Assembly: GCA_963728285.1 (NCBI GenBank)
Contig: CAVSJR010000003.1
Span: 496,001 to 560,000 of the forward strand
Length of the DNA: 64,000 nucleotides
Reading direction: 5' to 3'
Origin: CAVSJR01 sp963728285
Lineage (GTDB): Bacteria > Actinomycetota > UBA4738 > HRBIN12
Below, in pieces: positions 1 to 9,872 of this stretch. Below the pieces are notes generated by a model. It was given only the letters and a program-made list of their open reading frames with translations. It had not been told where the DNA came from and made no database searches. Made by a program: the position numbers and the translations under genes. Each line of letters begins with the position of its first letter. The stretch's first letter is position 1.

Positions 1-323
1 TGCGGCCGGCTCCAGCGCGGCCGGCTCCCGCGCGGCCCCTGCCGGCGCCCGCGGCGGCACGGGCCCGCGCGTACGTCTCGGGATCGACATCATCGGGCAC
101 CCGGCGGAAGTCCTCGCCGAAGGCGTCGTAGCGACGTCGCGTCTCCGGATCGGAGAGCGTGTCGTAGGCCTCGCTGATCTCCTTGAACCGCTCCTCGGCC
201 TCCGGGAGCCTTGTTCACGTCCGGATGCCATTGCCGGGCGAGCTTGCGGTAGGAGGCCTGGATCTCCTCCTTCGTCGATTCCCGGGAGACGCCCAGGGTC
301 TCGTAGAAGTCGCGCTGGGCCAC
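1..323 (-). CDS. dnaJ: Chaperone protein DnaJ, N-terminal part (3' end beyond window, frameshifted)
   Basis: Hsp40 co-chaperone that stimulates the ATPase of DnaK. The ATG at 323 opens a J-domain (RDFYETLGV, then YRKLARQWHPDVNK) with the diagnostic HPD motif at about residues 33-35. The frame then breaks near base 209. In the next frame the J-domain resumes (RFKEISEAYDTLSDPETRRRYD) and runs into a Gly/Ala/Arg-rich stretch to the window edge. One extra base in a G/C-rich run would explain the break. It is the last visible gene of the leftward dnaK-grpE-dnaJ cluster, starting only 1 bp after the grpE stop. The J-domain makes the identity firm; the zinc-finger and C-terminal domains are not visible. 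Confidence 0.9.
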
Positions 324-324
324 C

Positions 325-854
325 CTAGGCCTCGGGCCGCGTCACGACGACGCCCGCGGGCCGAAGGATCCGGTCGCCGGCTCCGTACCCGGCTCGCGTG
401 ATGGCGACGACCGTCCCCGGAGGGTGCTCGTCGTCGGCCTCCACGGTGGACACCGCCTCGTGTCGAGCGGGATCGAACGGCACGCCGGTCTCCCCGAATC
501 GCGGATAGCCGAACCGCTCCATGATCGACCATGCGCGTTCCAGGATCGCCCCGAGGCCCTCCAGGATCGAGGACGGGTCCTTCGTCGCGTGCGCCAGGGC
601 CCGCTCCAGGTCGTCGATGACCGAGACCCACTCGCCCAGGATGCGCTCCCGGACCTCGGCGCGCCCGCGCTCGAGCTCCCGCGCGAAGCGCTTCCTGAAG
701 TTCTCGAGGTCCGCGGCCGCCCTTCTCCAGCGGTCGTTGAGATCGGCGATCTGCCGGGAGGCTCGCTCGCCTCGGCTCCCGCATCGGGCGGCGCCTCCTC
801 CGGCCCCTCCGGTTCCGCGGTCGCGCCGGCGCCGCGGGAGGGATTCTCGCTCAT
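325..854 (-). CDS. grpE: Nucleotide exchange factor GrpE (one frameshift)
   Basis: GrpE releases ADP from DnaK. The ATG at 854 gives an acidic, disordered N-terminus (MSENPSRGAGATAEPEG). A frameshift near base 755 moves the reading into the coiled-coil region (QIADLNDRWRRAAADLENFRKRF), and the C-terminal beta domain (GYPRFGETGVPFDPARHEAV, GYGAGDRILRPAGVVV) follows in that frame to the stop at 325. The stitched length of about 176 aa is normal for the family. It starts 4 bp after the dnaK stop, so it is co-transcribed. The lesion looks like a single-base sequence error, because both halves are well conserved. Confidence 0.88.
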
Positions 855-858
855 CCGC

Positions 859-2767
859 TCACTCCGAGGTGAACTCCGCGTCGATCACGTCGTCGTCGCC
901 CCGGCCTGCCGCCGCCGACGGACCCCCGCCGTTCCCGTCGCTGGCCGGCCCGGCTCCCTCGCCGGCCGACGCCGCCGACGCGGACAGCTCCTGGAGGATC
1001 TGCTGCAGATCCTGGGTCAGCGAGCGAATCCGTGGGAGGTCGTCGCTTTGGTCCTTGACGAGCTGCCGTCCGTCGGCGATCAGCGTCTCCGCCCGAGCCT
1101 TCACATGAACGGGCACGGCGTCCCCGAGCTCTCGCAGCCGCTGCTCCGCCCGGTAGACGGCGCGCGTCGAGCTCGTTGCGGGCGTCCACCAGCTCTCGGA
1201 TCCGCAGGTCCTCGGTTCGATGGCTCTCCGCGTCGGCGACCATCCGCTCGACCTCCGTCTGATCGAGGTTCGAGCTCTCGCTGATGGTGATCTCCTGGCT
1301 CGCGCCCGTGTCCTTGTCCCTGGCGCTCACATGGAGGATCCCGTTCGCGTCGATGTCGAAGGTGACCTCGATCTGCGGTTCGCCGCGAGGAGCCGGCCGG
1401 ATGTTCTCGAGGCGGAAGCGGCCGAGGACGCGGTTGTCCGCCGCCCGTTCGCGCTCCCCCTGGAGGACGACGACGTCAACCGCCTGTTGGTTGTCCTCCG
1501 CCGTGCTGAAGGTCTCGGTCCGCCGCGTCGGGATCGTCGTGTTGCGCTCGATGAGCTTGGTCATCACGCCGCCCAGCGTCTCGACGCCGAGCGAAAGCGG
1601 CGTGACGTCGAGCAGGAGGACGTCCTTCATCTCCCCCTTGAGGACCGCCGCCTGGATGGCGGCGCCGACCGCGACGACCTCGTCGGGGTTGACGGTCATG
1701 TTCGGGTCCTTGCCTCCGGTGAGGCGTCGGACCAGGTTCTGGACCGCGGGGATCCTCGTGGACCCACCCACCAAGATGACCTCGTCGAGGTCGTCGGCGC
1801 TCACCTTCGCGTCGGCCATGGCCTGCTCCACCGGTCCCAGGCACCGCTGAATGAGGTCGTCGACGAGCTGCTCGAACGTCGACCGCGTGAGCGTGGCCTG
1901 GAGATGCTTCGGCCCGTTGGCGTCGGCCGTGATGAACGGCAGGTTGATCTGCGTCTGCGTCACCGAGGAGAGCTCCACCTTCGCCTTCTCCGCCGCCTCG
2001 AACAGACGCTGGAGCGCCTGGGAGTCGTTCCTGAGGTCGACCCCCTGCTCGTTCTTGAACTGATCGGCGAGCCAGTCGACGATGCGCTTGTCGAAGTCGT
2101 CCCCGCCGAGGTGCGTGTCGCCGGACGTTGCGCGCACCTCGACGACGCCGTCGCCGACCTCGAGGATGCTGACGTCGAACGTCCCGCCGCCGAGGTCGAA
2201 CACGAGGACCGTCTCGTGGCCAACCTTGTCGAGGCCGTAGGCGAGCGCGGCCGCCGTCGGCTCGTTGATGATCCTCAAGACCTCCAGCCCCGCGATCTGG
2301 CCCGCGTTGCGCGTCGCCTGGCGCTGTGCGTCGTTGAAGTAGGCCGGGACCGTGATCACCGCCTCCGTTACCTTCTCGCCGAGGAACTTGGCCGCGTCGT
2401 CGGCGAGCTTCCTGAGGACCATGCCCGAGATCTCCTCGGGCGCGTACGGCTTGCCGTCCACGTTGAACCTGACGGTGCCGTCCGGTCCCTCGACGACGTC
2501 GAAGGTGACCGTCTCTACCTCCGAGCGCACCTCGTCGAATCGCCGCCCGATGAATCGCTTCGGCGACGAGATGGTCCGCTTCGGATTCAGGATGGCCTGC
2601 CGTTTGGCGAGCTGGCCGACGAGGCGCTCTCCCTGATCGGTGAAGCCGACGACCGAGGGGGTCGTGCGCGAGCCCTCGGCGTTGGGGATCACCGTCGGCT
2701 TGTCCCCCTCGACGGCCGCAACGACGGAGTTGGTCGTTCCGAGATCGATCCCTACCGCTCGAGCCAT
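859..2767 (-). CDS. dnaK: Chaperone protein DnaK (Hsp70; frameshift near the C-terminus)
   Basis: ATP-dependent Hsp70 chaperone. The ATG at 2767 gives the canonical start (ARAVGIDLGTTNSVVA) and the Hsp70 signatures VFDLGGGTFDVSIL and VILVGGSTRIPAVQ, followed by the beta-sandwich substrate-binding domain (LLLDVTPLSLGVETLGGV). Near base 1162 the frame shifts inside the alpha-helical lid. The true C-terminus (ARAETLIADGRQLVKDQ, ending DDDVIDAEFTSE) lies in the adjacent frame to 859. Stitched length is about 635 aa, normal for DnaK. It lies between trx (10 bp upstream) and grpE. No HAIR or CIRCE heat-shock operator was seen close upstream. Confidence 0.95.
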
Positions 2768-2777
2768 GGTGACCTCC

Positions 2778-3225
2778 TCATCGTCCGTCCGCCGGCTGCA
2801 CCGCGATGGCGTTCGTCACGCGCGCCCGCAGCTGGTCCTCCGGCAGCGCGCCCACGATCCTGTCCATTTCTCGACCCTCCCTGAGGAGCAGCAAGGTCGG
2901 CACGCCCCTCACGCCGAACCGGCTCGCCGTCTTCGGCGAGCGGTCGACGTCGACCTTCACCACCTTCAATTTGCCCGCCATGTCCGCGGCCCAACCGCTC
3001 CACGATGGGGGTGACCTGCCTGCACGGGGCGCACCACTCGGCCCAGAGGTCGACGAGCACCGGAAGCGTGCCGTGCTCGGCCACCGGCGCGAAATCGTCG
3101 TCCGACGCGTCCACGATCCACGGCAGCGCCGCGCCGCACGCCGCGCAGCGCGGCACGCCCTCCCTCGCCGCCGGCACTCGGTTCCTCCGGCCGCACTGGG
3201 GGCACGGCACCACCGAGCCGTTCAT
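2778..3225 (-). CDS. Thioredoxin with N-terminal zinc ribbon (thioredoxin-2 type; one frameshift)
   Basis: A thiol-disulfide reductase of the thioredoxin-2 (TrxC) type. From the ATG at 3225 there is a CPQC...CAAC zinc ribbon in the first 30 residues, then a thioredoxin fold with the active site WAEWCAPCRQ. Near base 2990 an extra C in a CCC run (GGG in the coding sense) breaks the frame. The rest (MAGKLKVVKVDVDRSP, then GVRGVPTLLLL with the cis-proline loop) continues in the next frame to 2778. The combined product of about 148 aa is the usual length. It sits directly before dnaK, tying redox and protein-folding repair together in one transcript. Confidence 0.88.
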
Positions 3226-3256
3226 GCGCCCGCGCGAGGGTTGGACGTCGGCGGCA

Positions 3257-3418
3257 TCAGGCGGCCAGCGGCGTCCCGTGAAGCGCCTCCTGCAGCTCCC
3301 GCACCGCGTCCTCGGACGGCGACGTCTTGAGCACGGTGCCACCGTACTCGCCAAGGACCTTGAGCGCATCCGCGCCCAGCTCTCGGGTCGAGTCGCCGCC
3401 GCCCTCGAAGGAGGTCAC
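3257..3418 (-). CDS. Small protein resembling the C-terminus of DUF1269 proteins
   Basis: A 53-residue protein starting at a GTG (3418) that overlaps the stop of the upstream phosphotransferase in a GTGA arrangement, a strong sign of translational coupling. The sequence GEYGGTVLKTSPSEDAVREL resembles the tail of DUF1269 stress-associated membrane proteins, but the membrane and N-terminal parts of that family are absent. It may be a truncated family member or a free-standing soluble domain. No catalytic residues are apparent. Function unknown; position in the dnaK operon suggests a stress role. Confidence 0.6.
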   Translation of the reverse strand: MTSFEGGGDSTRELGADALKVLGEYGGTVLKTSPSEDAVRELQEALHGTPLAA

Positions 3419-4314
3419 GCGTCCAGCAGCCACCTGGCCGTTTCGATCTGCCCCTCGTCCCACTCGCCGTCGTCCTCATCGCCCTCGACCGCCCACGCGA
3501 GCGTTTGTGCCATCGTCCAGGCACGAGCCCGCTCTCGGTCCAGGCCGAGGTCCGCCGTCAGCCGATCGAGACGATGGCGGAGGTTCGCCGGCCCGTCACC
3601 GAGCTCGTCCCCGCGGACGATCGCTGCAACGCCGAACTCGCGCTCGCCGGCGAGCGGCTTCGGGTCGATCATGAGCCATGGCTCCCGCTGCGCCCGCAAC
3701 ACGTTGTCGGCGTGAAGGTCCTGGTTCACCAGCACCTGCTCGCCCTGCGAGCCGGGAAGGGCCTCCAGCGCCTCGAGCACCGCCGCCAGCAGGCCGGGCT
3801 CGAAGGGCTTGCCGGAGCGCTCCCACATCGCCGGCAGATACCCCGCCCACCATGCCGCCTCGTCCGCGAGGGAACGAAACGGCCCACCGACCGGCCTCCA
3901 GAGCCGTGGAAGGAGCGAGGCGATGACGTCGAGCGCGTCGTCCTGATCCAGCTCGGACAGCGACGTCCCCGGATCGCAGCGCTCCAGCAGCAAGGCATGC
4001 CGCCCGGCGTCGTGAGCGAGCAGTCGCACCGCCCCGTCTCCGTCCAAATGGCGCAGCGCCGCGGCCTCGAACTCGCTCTCCCGATCGGGGAACTGGATCT
4101 TCAAGACGGCCACGTCGCCGTCCGGAAGCGTTGCGGGCGCCACGAGGGAAGCGAACGCGTATGGGAAGGCATCGCCGACGCGCAACGACCACTGCTCCGC
4201 GCACTCCCGAAGCAGGCGAGGCAACCGTTCGAGCCACGCGGAGCCCTCGGGCGACGCACGCAGCCACTCGAGTCCGGGATGCACGAGCCCCCTCCCCCCT
4301 CGGCCTGCGATCAC
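3415..4314 (-). CDS. Aminoglycoside/hydroxyurea-type phosphotransferase (APH(6)/StrB-like)
   Basis: Kinase-fold phosphotransferase of about 299 aa. The N-lobe has an AVLKIQFP strand with the ATP-binding lysine and a following acidic helix. The catalytic loop LVNQDLHADNVL holds the HxDxxxxN triad, and WLMIDPKPLAGEREFGVAA supplies the metal-binding Asp and the family-specific tail. This matches the aminoglycoside/hydroxyurea resistance kinase family. Chromosomal members are often not true resistance genes, so the substrate is open. The GTG at 4314 was chosen because it overlaps the upstream methyltransferase stop (GTGA). The stop likewise overlaps the next gene. Intact. Confidence 0.82.
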   Translation of the reverse strand: MIAGRGGRGLVHPGLEWLRASPEGSAWLERLPRLLRECAEQWSLRVGDAFPYAFASLVAPATLPDGDVAVLKIQFPDRESEFEAAALRHLDGDGAVRLLAHDAGRHALLLERCDPGTSLSELDQDDALDVIASLLPRLWRPVGGPFRSLADEAAWWAGYLPAMWERSGKPFEPGLLAAVLEALEALPGSQGEQVLVNQDLHADNVLRAQREPWLMIDPKPLAGEREFGVAAIVRGDELGDGPANLRHRLDRLTADLGLDRERARAWTMAQTLAWAVEGDEDDGEWDEGQIETARWLLDA

Positions 4315-5048
4315 GCCCGCCGACGGAGCACCACGACGTGGTCGGCCCCTTCCATCAGATGCTCCTCGAGCCTCCATCCCGTCCCGTCGACGAGCGCCTC
4401 GATGTCCGCCGGTGGCAGATTGAGCAGTTCCCACCACGGCGTCATCAGATCCCGGTAGCGGAGGCGGAGTCGGACCCGGCCCAGCTGAAGCCCCGCCCGG
4501 CGGTTGCGCTCCTGATAGTCGAGATCCTCGGGATCGTCCGGATCGACGGAGTCGCCGATCAGGAGCCCACCGGCCACGGTCATCGCTCCGAGCTGTTTGA
4601 GCAGCCGCCGTGTGGGCTCCCACTCACCGGCGAGCCCGAGGTTCCCGCACATCAGGAGCACCGTCTCCCATCGCTGCCCGGCACGAAGCGTGGTGAGGTC
4701 GGCCAGTCGGACATCCCGGATGCCCCTGGCGCGGCACACGGCGACGGCCCCGGGCGACGAGTCCACCGCGGTCACCTCGTGCCCAAGATCCTGGAGATGC
4801 AGGGAGTGCCGACCGGCGCCCGCTCCCAGATCGAGCACCGCACCCGCGGCCAACCCCAACGCATGCCGTTCCCACCACGGCCAGGCCTCGTGAGGCAGGA
4901 AGAACTCCTCCGGCTGCATCGCCGGCCCGCTCGAGCCGTCGTCTCGCTCGAGGATCAGCTGAGGCCCGGGCCGTCCCTCGTGATGATCGAGAAGGGCCCG
5001 GCCGAAGGCATCCTCGGAAGCGCGAAGAACCCCCACGACCCGGGACAT
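4311..5048 (-). CDS. Class I SAM-dependent methyltransferase
   Basis: A 245-aa methyltransferase with Rossmann motif I VLDLGAGAGRHSLHL, motif II acidic residue in VTAVDSSPGAV, and motif IV-like VLLMCGNLGL. The N-terminus (FGRALLDHHEG) and the PEEFFLPHEAWPWWE segment resemble a family of small-molecule methyltransferases often seen in actinobacteria; the substrate cannot be told. The ATG at 5048 was preferred over an upstream in-frame ATG because the extra residues are low-complexity. It is the first gene of the leftward operon through the phosphotransferase and thioredoxin to dnaK, and diverges from the Kelch protein gene at 5214. Confidence 0.8.
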   Translation of the reverse strand: MSRVVGVLRASEDAFGRALLDHHEGRPGPQLILERDDGSSGPAMQPEEFFLPHEAWPWWERHALGLAAGAVLDLGAGAGRHSLHLQDLGHEVTAVDSSPGAVAVCRARGIRDVRLADLTTLRAGQRWETVLLMCGNLGLAGEWEPTRRLLKQLGAMTVAGGLLIGDSVDPDDPEDLDYQERNRRAGLQLGRVRLRLRYRDLMTPWWELLNLPPADIEALVDGTGWRLEEHLMEGADHVVVLRRRA

Positions 5049-5213
5049 TCTCACCCCGCACCGAGAAACGCGAACGACCGTCGAGCGGGCCCTGGACTTC
5101 GTTGCACTGAAGTGATATGCCCTCACGCGAAACAGCGTCGGCCCGAGGAGGCATCATCGAGTTCATCCGCGACAGACGACCATCCGGGGCTCGCCGGCAC
5201 CCCGGCCGACTTC

Positions 5214-6699
5214 ATGCGGAATCGGGCGGCAGGCCTCGCGGCCGCCGGAGCGATCGCCGCGATGCTGCTCGTCGGAGGCCCCTCCTCATCCTCGGCGGCC
5301 GTCGACATCGGCTCCGACCCCGCCGTCGTGGGCGCGTGGTCGCAACCGTTCGACATCGGGACGGTCGCGGTCCACGCGGTGCTGCTGCGCACCGGCCGGG
5401 TGCTCGTCTGGTACTGGCCGGAGGGCGGCATCAGGACCAGCGATGGGACCGGGCGCGGTCGCCAAGCTGATCGATCCCAAGACGCAGACGGTCCAGGACG
5501 CATCGATCCCGTTCGCCTACGACGCCTTCTGCGGCGGCCACACGGTCCTCGCCGACGGACGAGTCTTCGTCGCCGGCGGGACCGCGTACGCCGCATCCCA
5601 GCTCGATGGAACGGCACAGACCGCCACGTTCGAACCCCGTGATCAGGTGTGGACGCCCGGGGCCTCGATGGCCTTTCCGCGGTGGTACCCCTCGACCACG
5701 GAGCTGCCCAACGGCGACGTGCTGATCATGTCGGGCCGCGAGTACCAAGACGGCACGACGATCCCCGAGGTCGAACGGTTCCGTCACCGCACGGGCGCGA
5801 TCTCCTCGCTCCCGTCGTCGGCCGCCGCCGTCATGGGCTTGTACCCGCGATCGTTTCTGCTGCCCGATGGGAGCCTCCTTCAGGCCGGTCCGCTCCGAAT
5901 GACCACCCGCCTCGACACGAGGACCTGGACCTGGTCGAACGTCGCGCCGATGACGTACGGCGCTCGGTTCGCCGGCGTGGCGGTGCTCCTCCCCGGGCTG
6001 GACAGGGTCCTCGCCTTCGGCGGGGTACGGCCGAGGACCGACCAGGCCACCGATACCGCGGAGATCCTCGATCTCGACTCGGCCACGCCGCAGTGGCGCC
6101 CGATCGCGCCCATGCATCACGAGCGGCTGTATCAGAACGCGGTCCTCCTCCCGGACGGGGACGTGCTCGCCGTCGGAGGTGGCTTGGCCAAACAGTTCGT
6201 GGGGCCCGTTTACAGCGCCGAGCTGTTCGATACGGAGACGGAGACGTGGCTGGAGATGGCGGCCCAGACCGCGCCGCGCGTCTATCACTCGACCGCGGTG
6301 CTGCTTCCGGACGGCCGTGTGCTGTCGGCGGGGCAAAACGACGGCGATCTGCAGACCACCGCCGAGATCTACTCCCCCCCGTACCTCTTCCGCGGACCCC
6401 GGCCGACGATCAGCTCCGCACCCACGCGTGCGCGCTACGACGCGCAGATCTCGATCGGGACGCCGGACGCGGCCGACATCGATCGCGTGGCGCTCATTCG
6501 TGCCGGCTCGGTCACGCACAGCGTCAACTTCGATCAGCGCTACGTCGACCTCCCCTTCACGACGGGGCCGGGGGGACTGTCCGCGCGCGTTCCTCCGACC
6601 GCCGCCGAGGCCCCACCCGGCATGTACATGCTGTTCGTCGTGGACGGCGACGGCGTCCCGTCCGTCGCGAAATGGGTCAAGATCGGGTTCGCCGGCTAG
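5214..6699 (+). CDS. Secreted galactose-oxidase-like Kelch protein with DUF1929 C-terminal domain (one frameshift)
   Basis: Predicted secreted copper-radical-oxidase-like protein. The ATG at 5214 starts a signal peptide (MRNRAAGLAAAGAIAAMLL, cleavage after SSSAA). Near base 5445 the frame shifts by one base. Kelch repeats follow (FCGGHTVLADGRVFVAGG, YPSTTELPNGDVLIMSG, YQNAVLLPDGDVLAVGGG, YHSTAVLLPDGRVLSAGQND). The C-terminal domain (PPYLFRGPRPTISS, HSVNFDQRYVDL, PPGMYMLFVVDGDGVPS) is the DUF1929 early-set fold of galactose oxidase and glyoxal oxidase. The Cys in AFCGGH fits the Tyr-Cys cofactor position and VYHSTAVLLPDG carries a candidate copper His. Activity is inferred, not proven. Confidence 0.85.
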
Positions 6700-6827
6700 C
6701 CCCTCGCGCATGACACCGCGGCGGATCGGGTAGAAACCCTCGAGGCCGCCCGGGAATGAGTCGGCCTCATGTGACCATCATCCTCCGATGCCGTGCGAGG
6801 CTCGGGCGCGTACATCTGGGAGGGACC

Positions 6828-7475
6828 GTGCTCGACAACATCACCTGGTTTCGCCAGTCGGCCATGCGCCTTCGGACCGATGGGCTCGTCGTCTACATCG
6901 ACCCGTGGGGAACGAGCGAGGACGAGGAGCCGGCCGATCTCATCCTGCTGACGCACGCGCACGATGACCATTTCCGGCCCGAGGAGATCGACCGCCTGAC
7001 GAAGGGCTCGACGAAGATCGCCGCACCGCGCGACGTGGCGAACGAGCTCTCGGGGGCGGTGACGGCCGTCTCGCCCGGCGAGACGCACGACATCGGCGGC
7101 GTGCGCATACGGACGGTCCCGGCATACAACACCGTCGAACACCGATTGGAAAGACACCCGAGGGCCAAGGGCTGGGTCGGTTACGTCGTGAGCCTCGGAG
7201 GCTCCACCTACTATCACTCCGGCGACACCGACGCGCTGCCCCAGCTCGAGGAGATCGTGACCGACGTCGCGATGGTGTGCATCGGGGGTGACCCCTTCAC
7301 GATGGGGCCGTCGGAGGCCGGTGGCCTGGTGAGGGCGATGGCGCCGGGCGTGGCCGTCCCGATGCACTACGGGTTCCGCGTTGGGTCTGCGCGAGACGCG
7401 CAGGCGTTCCGGCGTGAGGCCGATCCGATCCAGGTGGCGGAGCTGCGACCCACGAACGCCTTCGAGTTGCTCTGA
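6828..7475 (+). CDS. Metallo-beta-lactamase-fold metal-dependent hydrolase (UlaG/UPF0173-like)
   Basis: A 215-aa soluble hydrolase. The GTG at 6828 has a GGGAGGG ribosome site about 5 bases upstream, while the longer in-frame start at 6756 adds an implausible arginine-rich leader. The zinc motif THAHDDHF (about residues 40-47) is the HxHxDH signature. YHSGDTDALPQL supplies the bridging Asp, and PMHYGFRVGSARDAQAF the last His. This set matches the UlaG-like/UPF0173 group of lactonase-like hydrolases. Substrate unknown. Intact and monocistronic. Confidence 0.83.
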   Translation: MLDNITWFRQSAMRLRTDGLVVYIDPWGTSEDEEPADLILLTHAHDDHFRPEEIDRLTKGSTKIAAPRDVANELSGAVTAVSPGETHDIGGVRIRTVPAYNTVEHRLERHPRAKGWVGYVVSLGGSTYYHSGDTDALPQLEEIVTDVAMVCIGGDPFTMGPSEAGGLVRAMAPGVAVPMHYGFRVGSARDAQAFRREADPIQVAELRPTNAFELL

Positions 7476-7678
7476 ATCCGCGTGAACGTTCGGCAAACGG
7501 CCGGCGAACCGCCGCTGCAACGCCGCTGATCAGAGGACCTTCGCGCTCGCGAGGCAAGCGGTCCGGTCAAAATCGCGCCCTTCGTCCGATTGATCGCCAA
7601 TGCATCACCTCCGTACGCTCACCCGCGCAATCCCAATCGAACACGACCGATCCCGACAGGGGTCTGAGAGGAACGCCG

Positions 7679-8971
7679 ATGCCGTCAGCCCGTCCGCTCC
7701 GATCGCTCGCTGCCGCCGTGCTCATCGTGATGGTTGTGGCCTCGTCCGCAGCGGCGGCCCCGGGCGACCTCGACCCGGCGTTCAGCGGGGATGGATTCAC
7801 GGTCACGACCTTCCGCGACAGCTACGGCGTCGCGACGTCGGTCGCGATTCAGTCCGATGGACGAACGGTGGTCGCGGGCGGAATGCACCGCAACGTGTCG
7901 ATCGAGGCCGACTTCGCGCTGGCTCGATACGCGCTGGACGGCCGCCTCGACCGGACGTTCAGCGGGAACGGGCGAGCTCGAGCCGACTTCGGGGGTCGAT
8001 TCGACGAGGCGCTCGGCGTGGCGATCCAGGCGGATGGCAAGATCGTCGTCGTCGGCCGCGCGACCGACGATATCGCCGTTGCCCGGTATGAGGCCGACGG
8101 CGACCTCGATGCGTCATTCAGTCGAAACGGCAAGCGCGTGATCGACCTCGGGGGGGTGGATGCCGCGTTCGACGTCCTCGTGCAGGCGGATGGGAAGATC
8201 GTGATGGCCGGGACGGACGGGAGGGACTTCGCCGTCCTGCGCCTGCGGGAGAGCGGCTCGATGGACGCCGGCTTCGGCGTCGCCGGCGTGGCGCGGACCG
8301 ACTTCGGCGGATTCCAGGATGCCGCCAGGGCCGTCGCCATCGATGCGGCCGGAGGGATCGTCGCGGGAGGCTCCGCGCTCATGGACGAGAAGCGCCGCAG
8401 CGACTTCGCCCTCGCGCGCTACGACTCCGACGGAGCCCTCGACGCCGACTTCGGAGACGACGGCCTCGCGACGACGGACTTCGCGTCGTTCGACGACGGC
8501 ATCACCGACATCGCGCTTTCGCCCAAGGGAGCGATCGTCGCGTCCGGTCACGCGGAGGAGTTTCCCGGCGACGCGGACCAGGCCTCCGACGTCGCCCTCG
8601 CTCGCTACCAACCCGACGGCTCGCTGGATGCGAAATTCGGCGACGCGGGCACGGTTCGTACCGATTTCGGCTCGTACTTCGACGAGGCCGAGGGGATGGC
8701 CCTCCAGGCCGACGGAAGGATCGTCGTGGCCGGCCACTTCCTCGATGGCAGCTCGGACACCGCAGCGCTCGCGCGATACGAGTCGGACGGCGACCTGGAT
8801 ACCTCGTTCGGGGTGGGCGGCATCGCCGTCTCGGGGGCCGAGGTCTCCGGGGACCGCGTGGGAGGTGTGGCGCTTCGCGCCGACGGACGCATCGTCGTCG
8901 CCACGGCGGCGTCCACGGGAGATCCGGACGCCAGTTTCGGCTTCCTGGTGCTGCAGTTCCTGGCAACCTGA
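7679..8971 (+). CDS. Secreted delta-60-repeat beta-propeller protein
   Basis: A 430-aa protein with a signal peptide (residues 1-27, ending SSAAAAPG). It consists almost wholly of about seven delta-60 / DUF5122 repeats of 50-60 residues. Each carries LD..F...G (for example DLDPAFSGDGF), an AIQADGKIVVVG strand and ALARYE.DGDLD. The repeats fold into an extracellular beta-propeller; no enzyme motif is visible, so a binding or structural role is likely. The gene is intact, has no close operon partner, and is followed by the convergent NYN-domain gene. Confidence 0.88.
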   Translation: MPSARPLRSLAAAVLIVMVVASSAAAAPGDLDPAFSGDGFTVTTFRDSYGVATSVAIQSDGRTVVAGGMHRNVSIEADFALARYALDGRLDRTFSGNGRARADFGGRFDEALGVAIQADGKIVVVGRATDDIAVARYEADGDLDASFSRNGKRVIDLGGVDAAFDVLVQADGKIVMAGTDGRDFAVLRLRESGSMDAGFGVAGVARTDFGGFQDAARAVAIDAAGGIVAGGSALMDEKRRSDFALARYDSDGALDADFGDDGLATTDFASFDDGITDIALSPKGAIVASGHAEEFPGDADQASDVALARYQPDGSLDAKFGDAGTVRTDFGSYFDEAEGMALQADGRIVVAGHFLDGSSDTAALARYESDGDLDTSFGVGGIAVSGAEVSGDRVGGVALRADGRIVVATAASTGDPDASFGFLVLQFLAT

Positions 8972-9011
8972 CCACGCCGCCGAACAGAACGCGATCGCGA
9001 GCCGTGCCCGA

Positions 9012-9479
9012 TCAGGGCCTCGGGCGCTCCTCGACCCGACGTTTGAGCGCCGCGTCCAGCCGGCGACGAAACGACGTCGCCGAGGCGACGTCGGCTCCCC
9101 GGCCTCGAACGCGCTCGATCAGTCCTCGGTCCGATGTCACCACCGTCAAGGTGCGGGGCGCTTCGTCCTCGCCCACCATCTCGACGATCTCGTCGTCGGC
9201 CGCGTTGCGCCCGCGCCTTGAAGCGAACCCGACCGTTACCGCGCCGTGACTTCCGGGTGAGACGTCTCGAGGCCGACGGTCGAACACGACGGTCACGTCC
9301 TCGCCCGTGGCCCGGCCGTAGTGGTCCAGCTCCTCGATCAGCCGCCTGACGGCCCGATCCGGATCGTTCCACCATCGGTCCGGCCTGGAGCCGATCAGGT
9401 TCATCCCATCGACGAGCCATCGTCCGGCCGGACGATCCCGACCGCCGGCCCGATTCTCGGTACCCGCCTTCCTCGCCAT
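9012..9479 (-). CDS. NYN (YacP-like) ribonuclease domain protein
   Basis: A 155-aa protein of the NYN/PIN-like fold family that includes YacP/Rae1. It opens with WLVDGMNLIGSRPDRWW, where the first Asp and the Asn are metal-site residues. TVVFDRRPRD and GRNAADDEIVEMV supply further conserved acidic residues, and TVVTSDRGLIERV is the last motif of the nuclease core. All expected acidic positions are present, so RNase activity is plausible. The ATG at 9479 gives a short basic leader; a start at 9533 is possible. It converges with the delta-60 gene. Confidence 0.8.
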   Translation of the reverse strand: MARKAGTENRAGGRDRPAGRWLVDGMNLIGSRPDRWWNDPDRAVRRLIEELDHYGRATGEDVTVVFDRRPRDVSPGSHGAVTVGFASRRGRNAADDEIVEMVGEDEAPRTLTVVTSDRGLIERVRGRGADVASATSFRRRLDAALKRRVEERPRP

Positions 9480-9872
9480 CGGCTTCCTCCCCGTCTCATC
9501 CTTCCCGGAATCCCCGCGCCCAACAGTCGACATGGCCCGGCGACGTCCGACGCAGCCCATGCGGAACGTCCCCCGTACACCATCTGTTGGCGAAGCGTGG
9601 GGATTCCTTCGAAAGCCACAGCTGGTTTCTCGTCGAGATGGAGCCCGGCATCGGACGAGGACGGCCCGACGCGGGCCCTCCGGCCTGCGTCGGAGCGAGC
9701 CGGCCCGAGCGATCGGCGACCCACGCCCTTTGACGTGAGCTCAGGATCGCCGGTCCCGTTCGATGCCACTTCGACGCACCTCCTTTCGTCTTCGACATCA
9801 CGGATCCCGAGCCCTGTTCCCGCGCCTTCTCGGCCGGAGGGGTATCGTGTGGGGAACGAAGGGAGTCACGAT
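9480..9872. other. Intergenic region without recognisable gene
   Basis: About 390 bases between the start of the NYN gene and a small rightward gene. Open frames here are short, arginine/proline-rich and do not resemble proteins. It must hold the promoter for the leftward NYN gene and, near its right end, the GGGAG ribosome site of the small gene at 9873. No repeat or RNA gene was seen. Confidence 0.5.

Noticed and set aside
1220..2884. 554-codon open frame on the plus strand opposite dnaK
   Set aside because: Antisense of dnaK; composition and lack of motifs show it is not a protein.
3415..4314. Calling the phosphotransferase a true streptomycin-resistance gene
   Set aside because: The fold and motifs fit the family, but chromosomal context in a chaperone operon and unknown substrate do not support a resistance claim.
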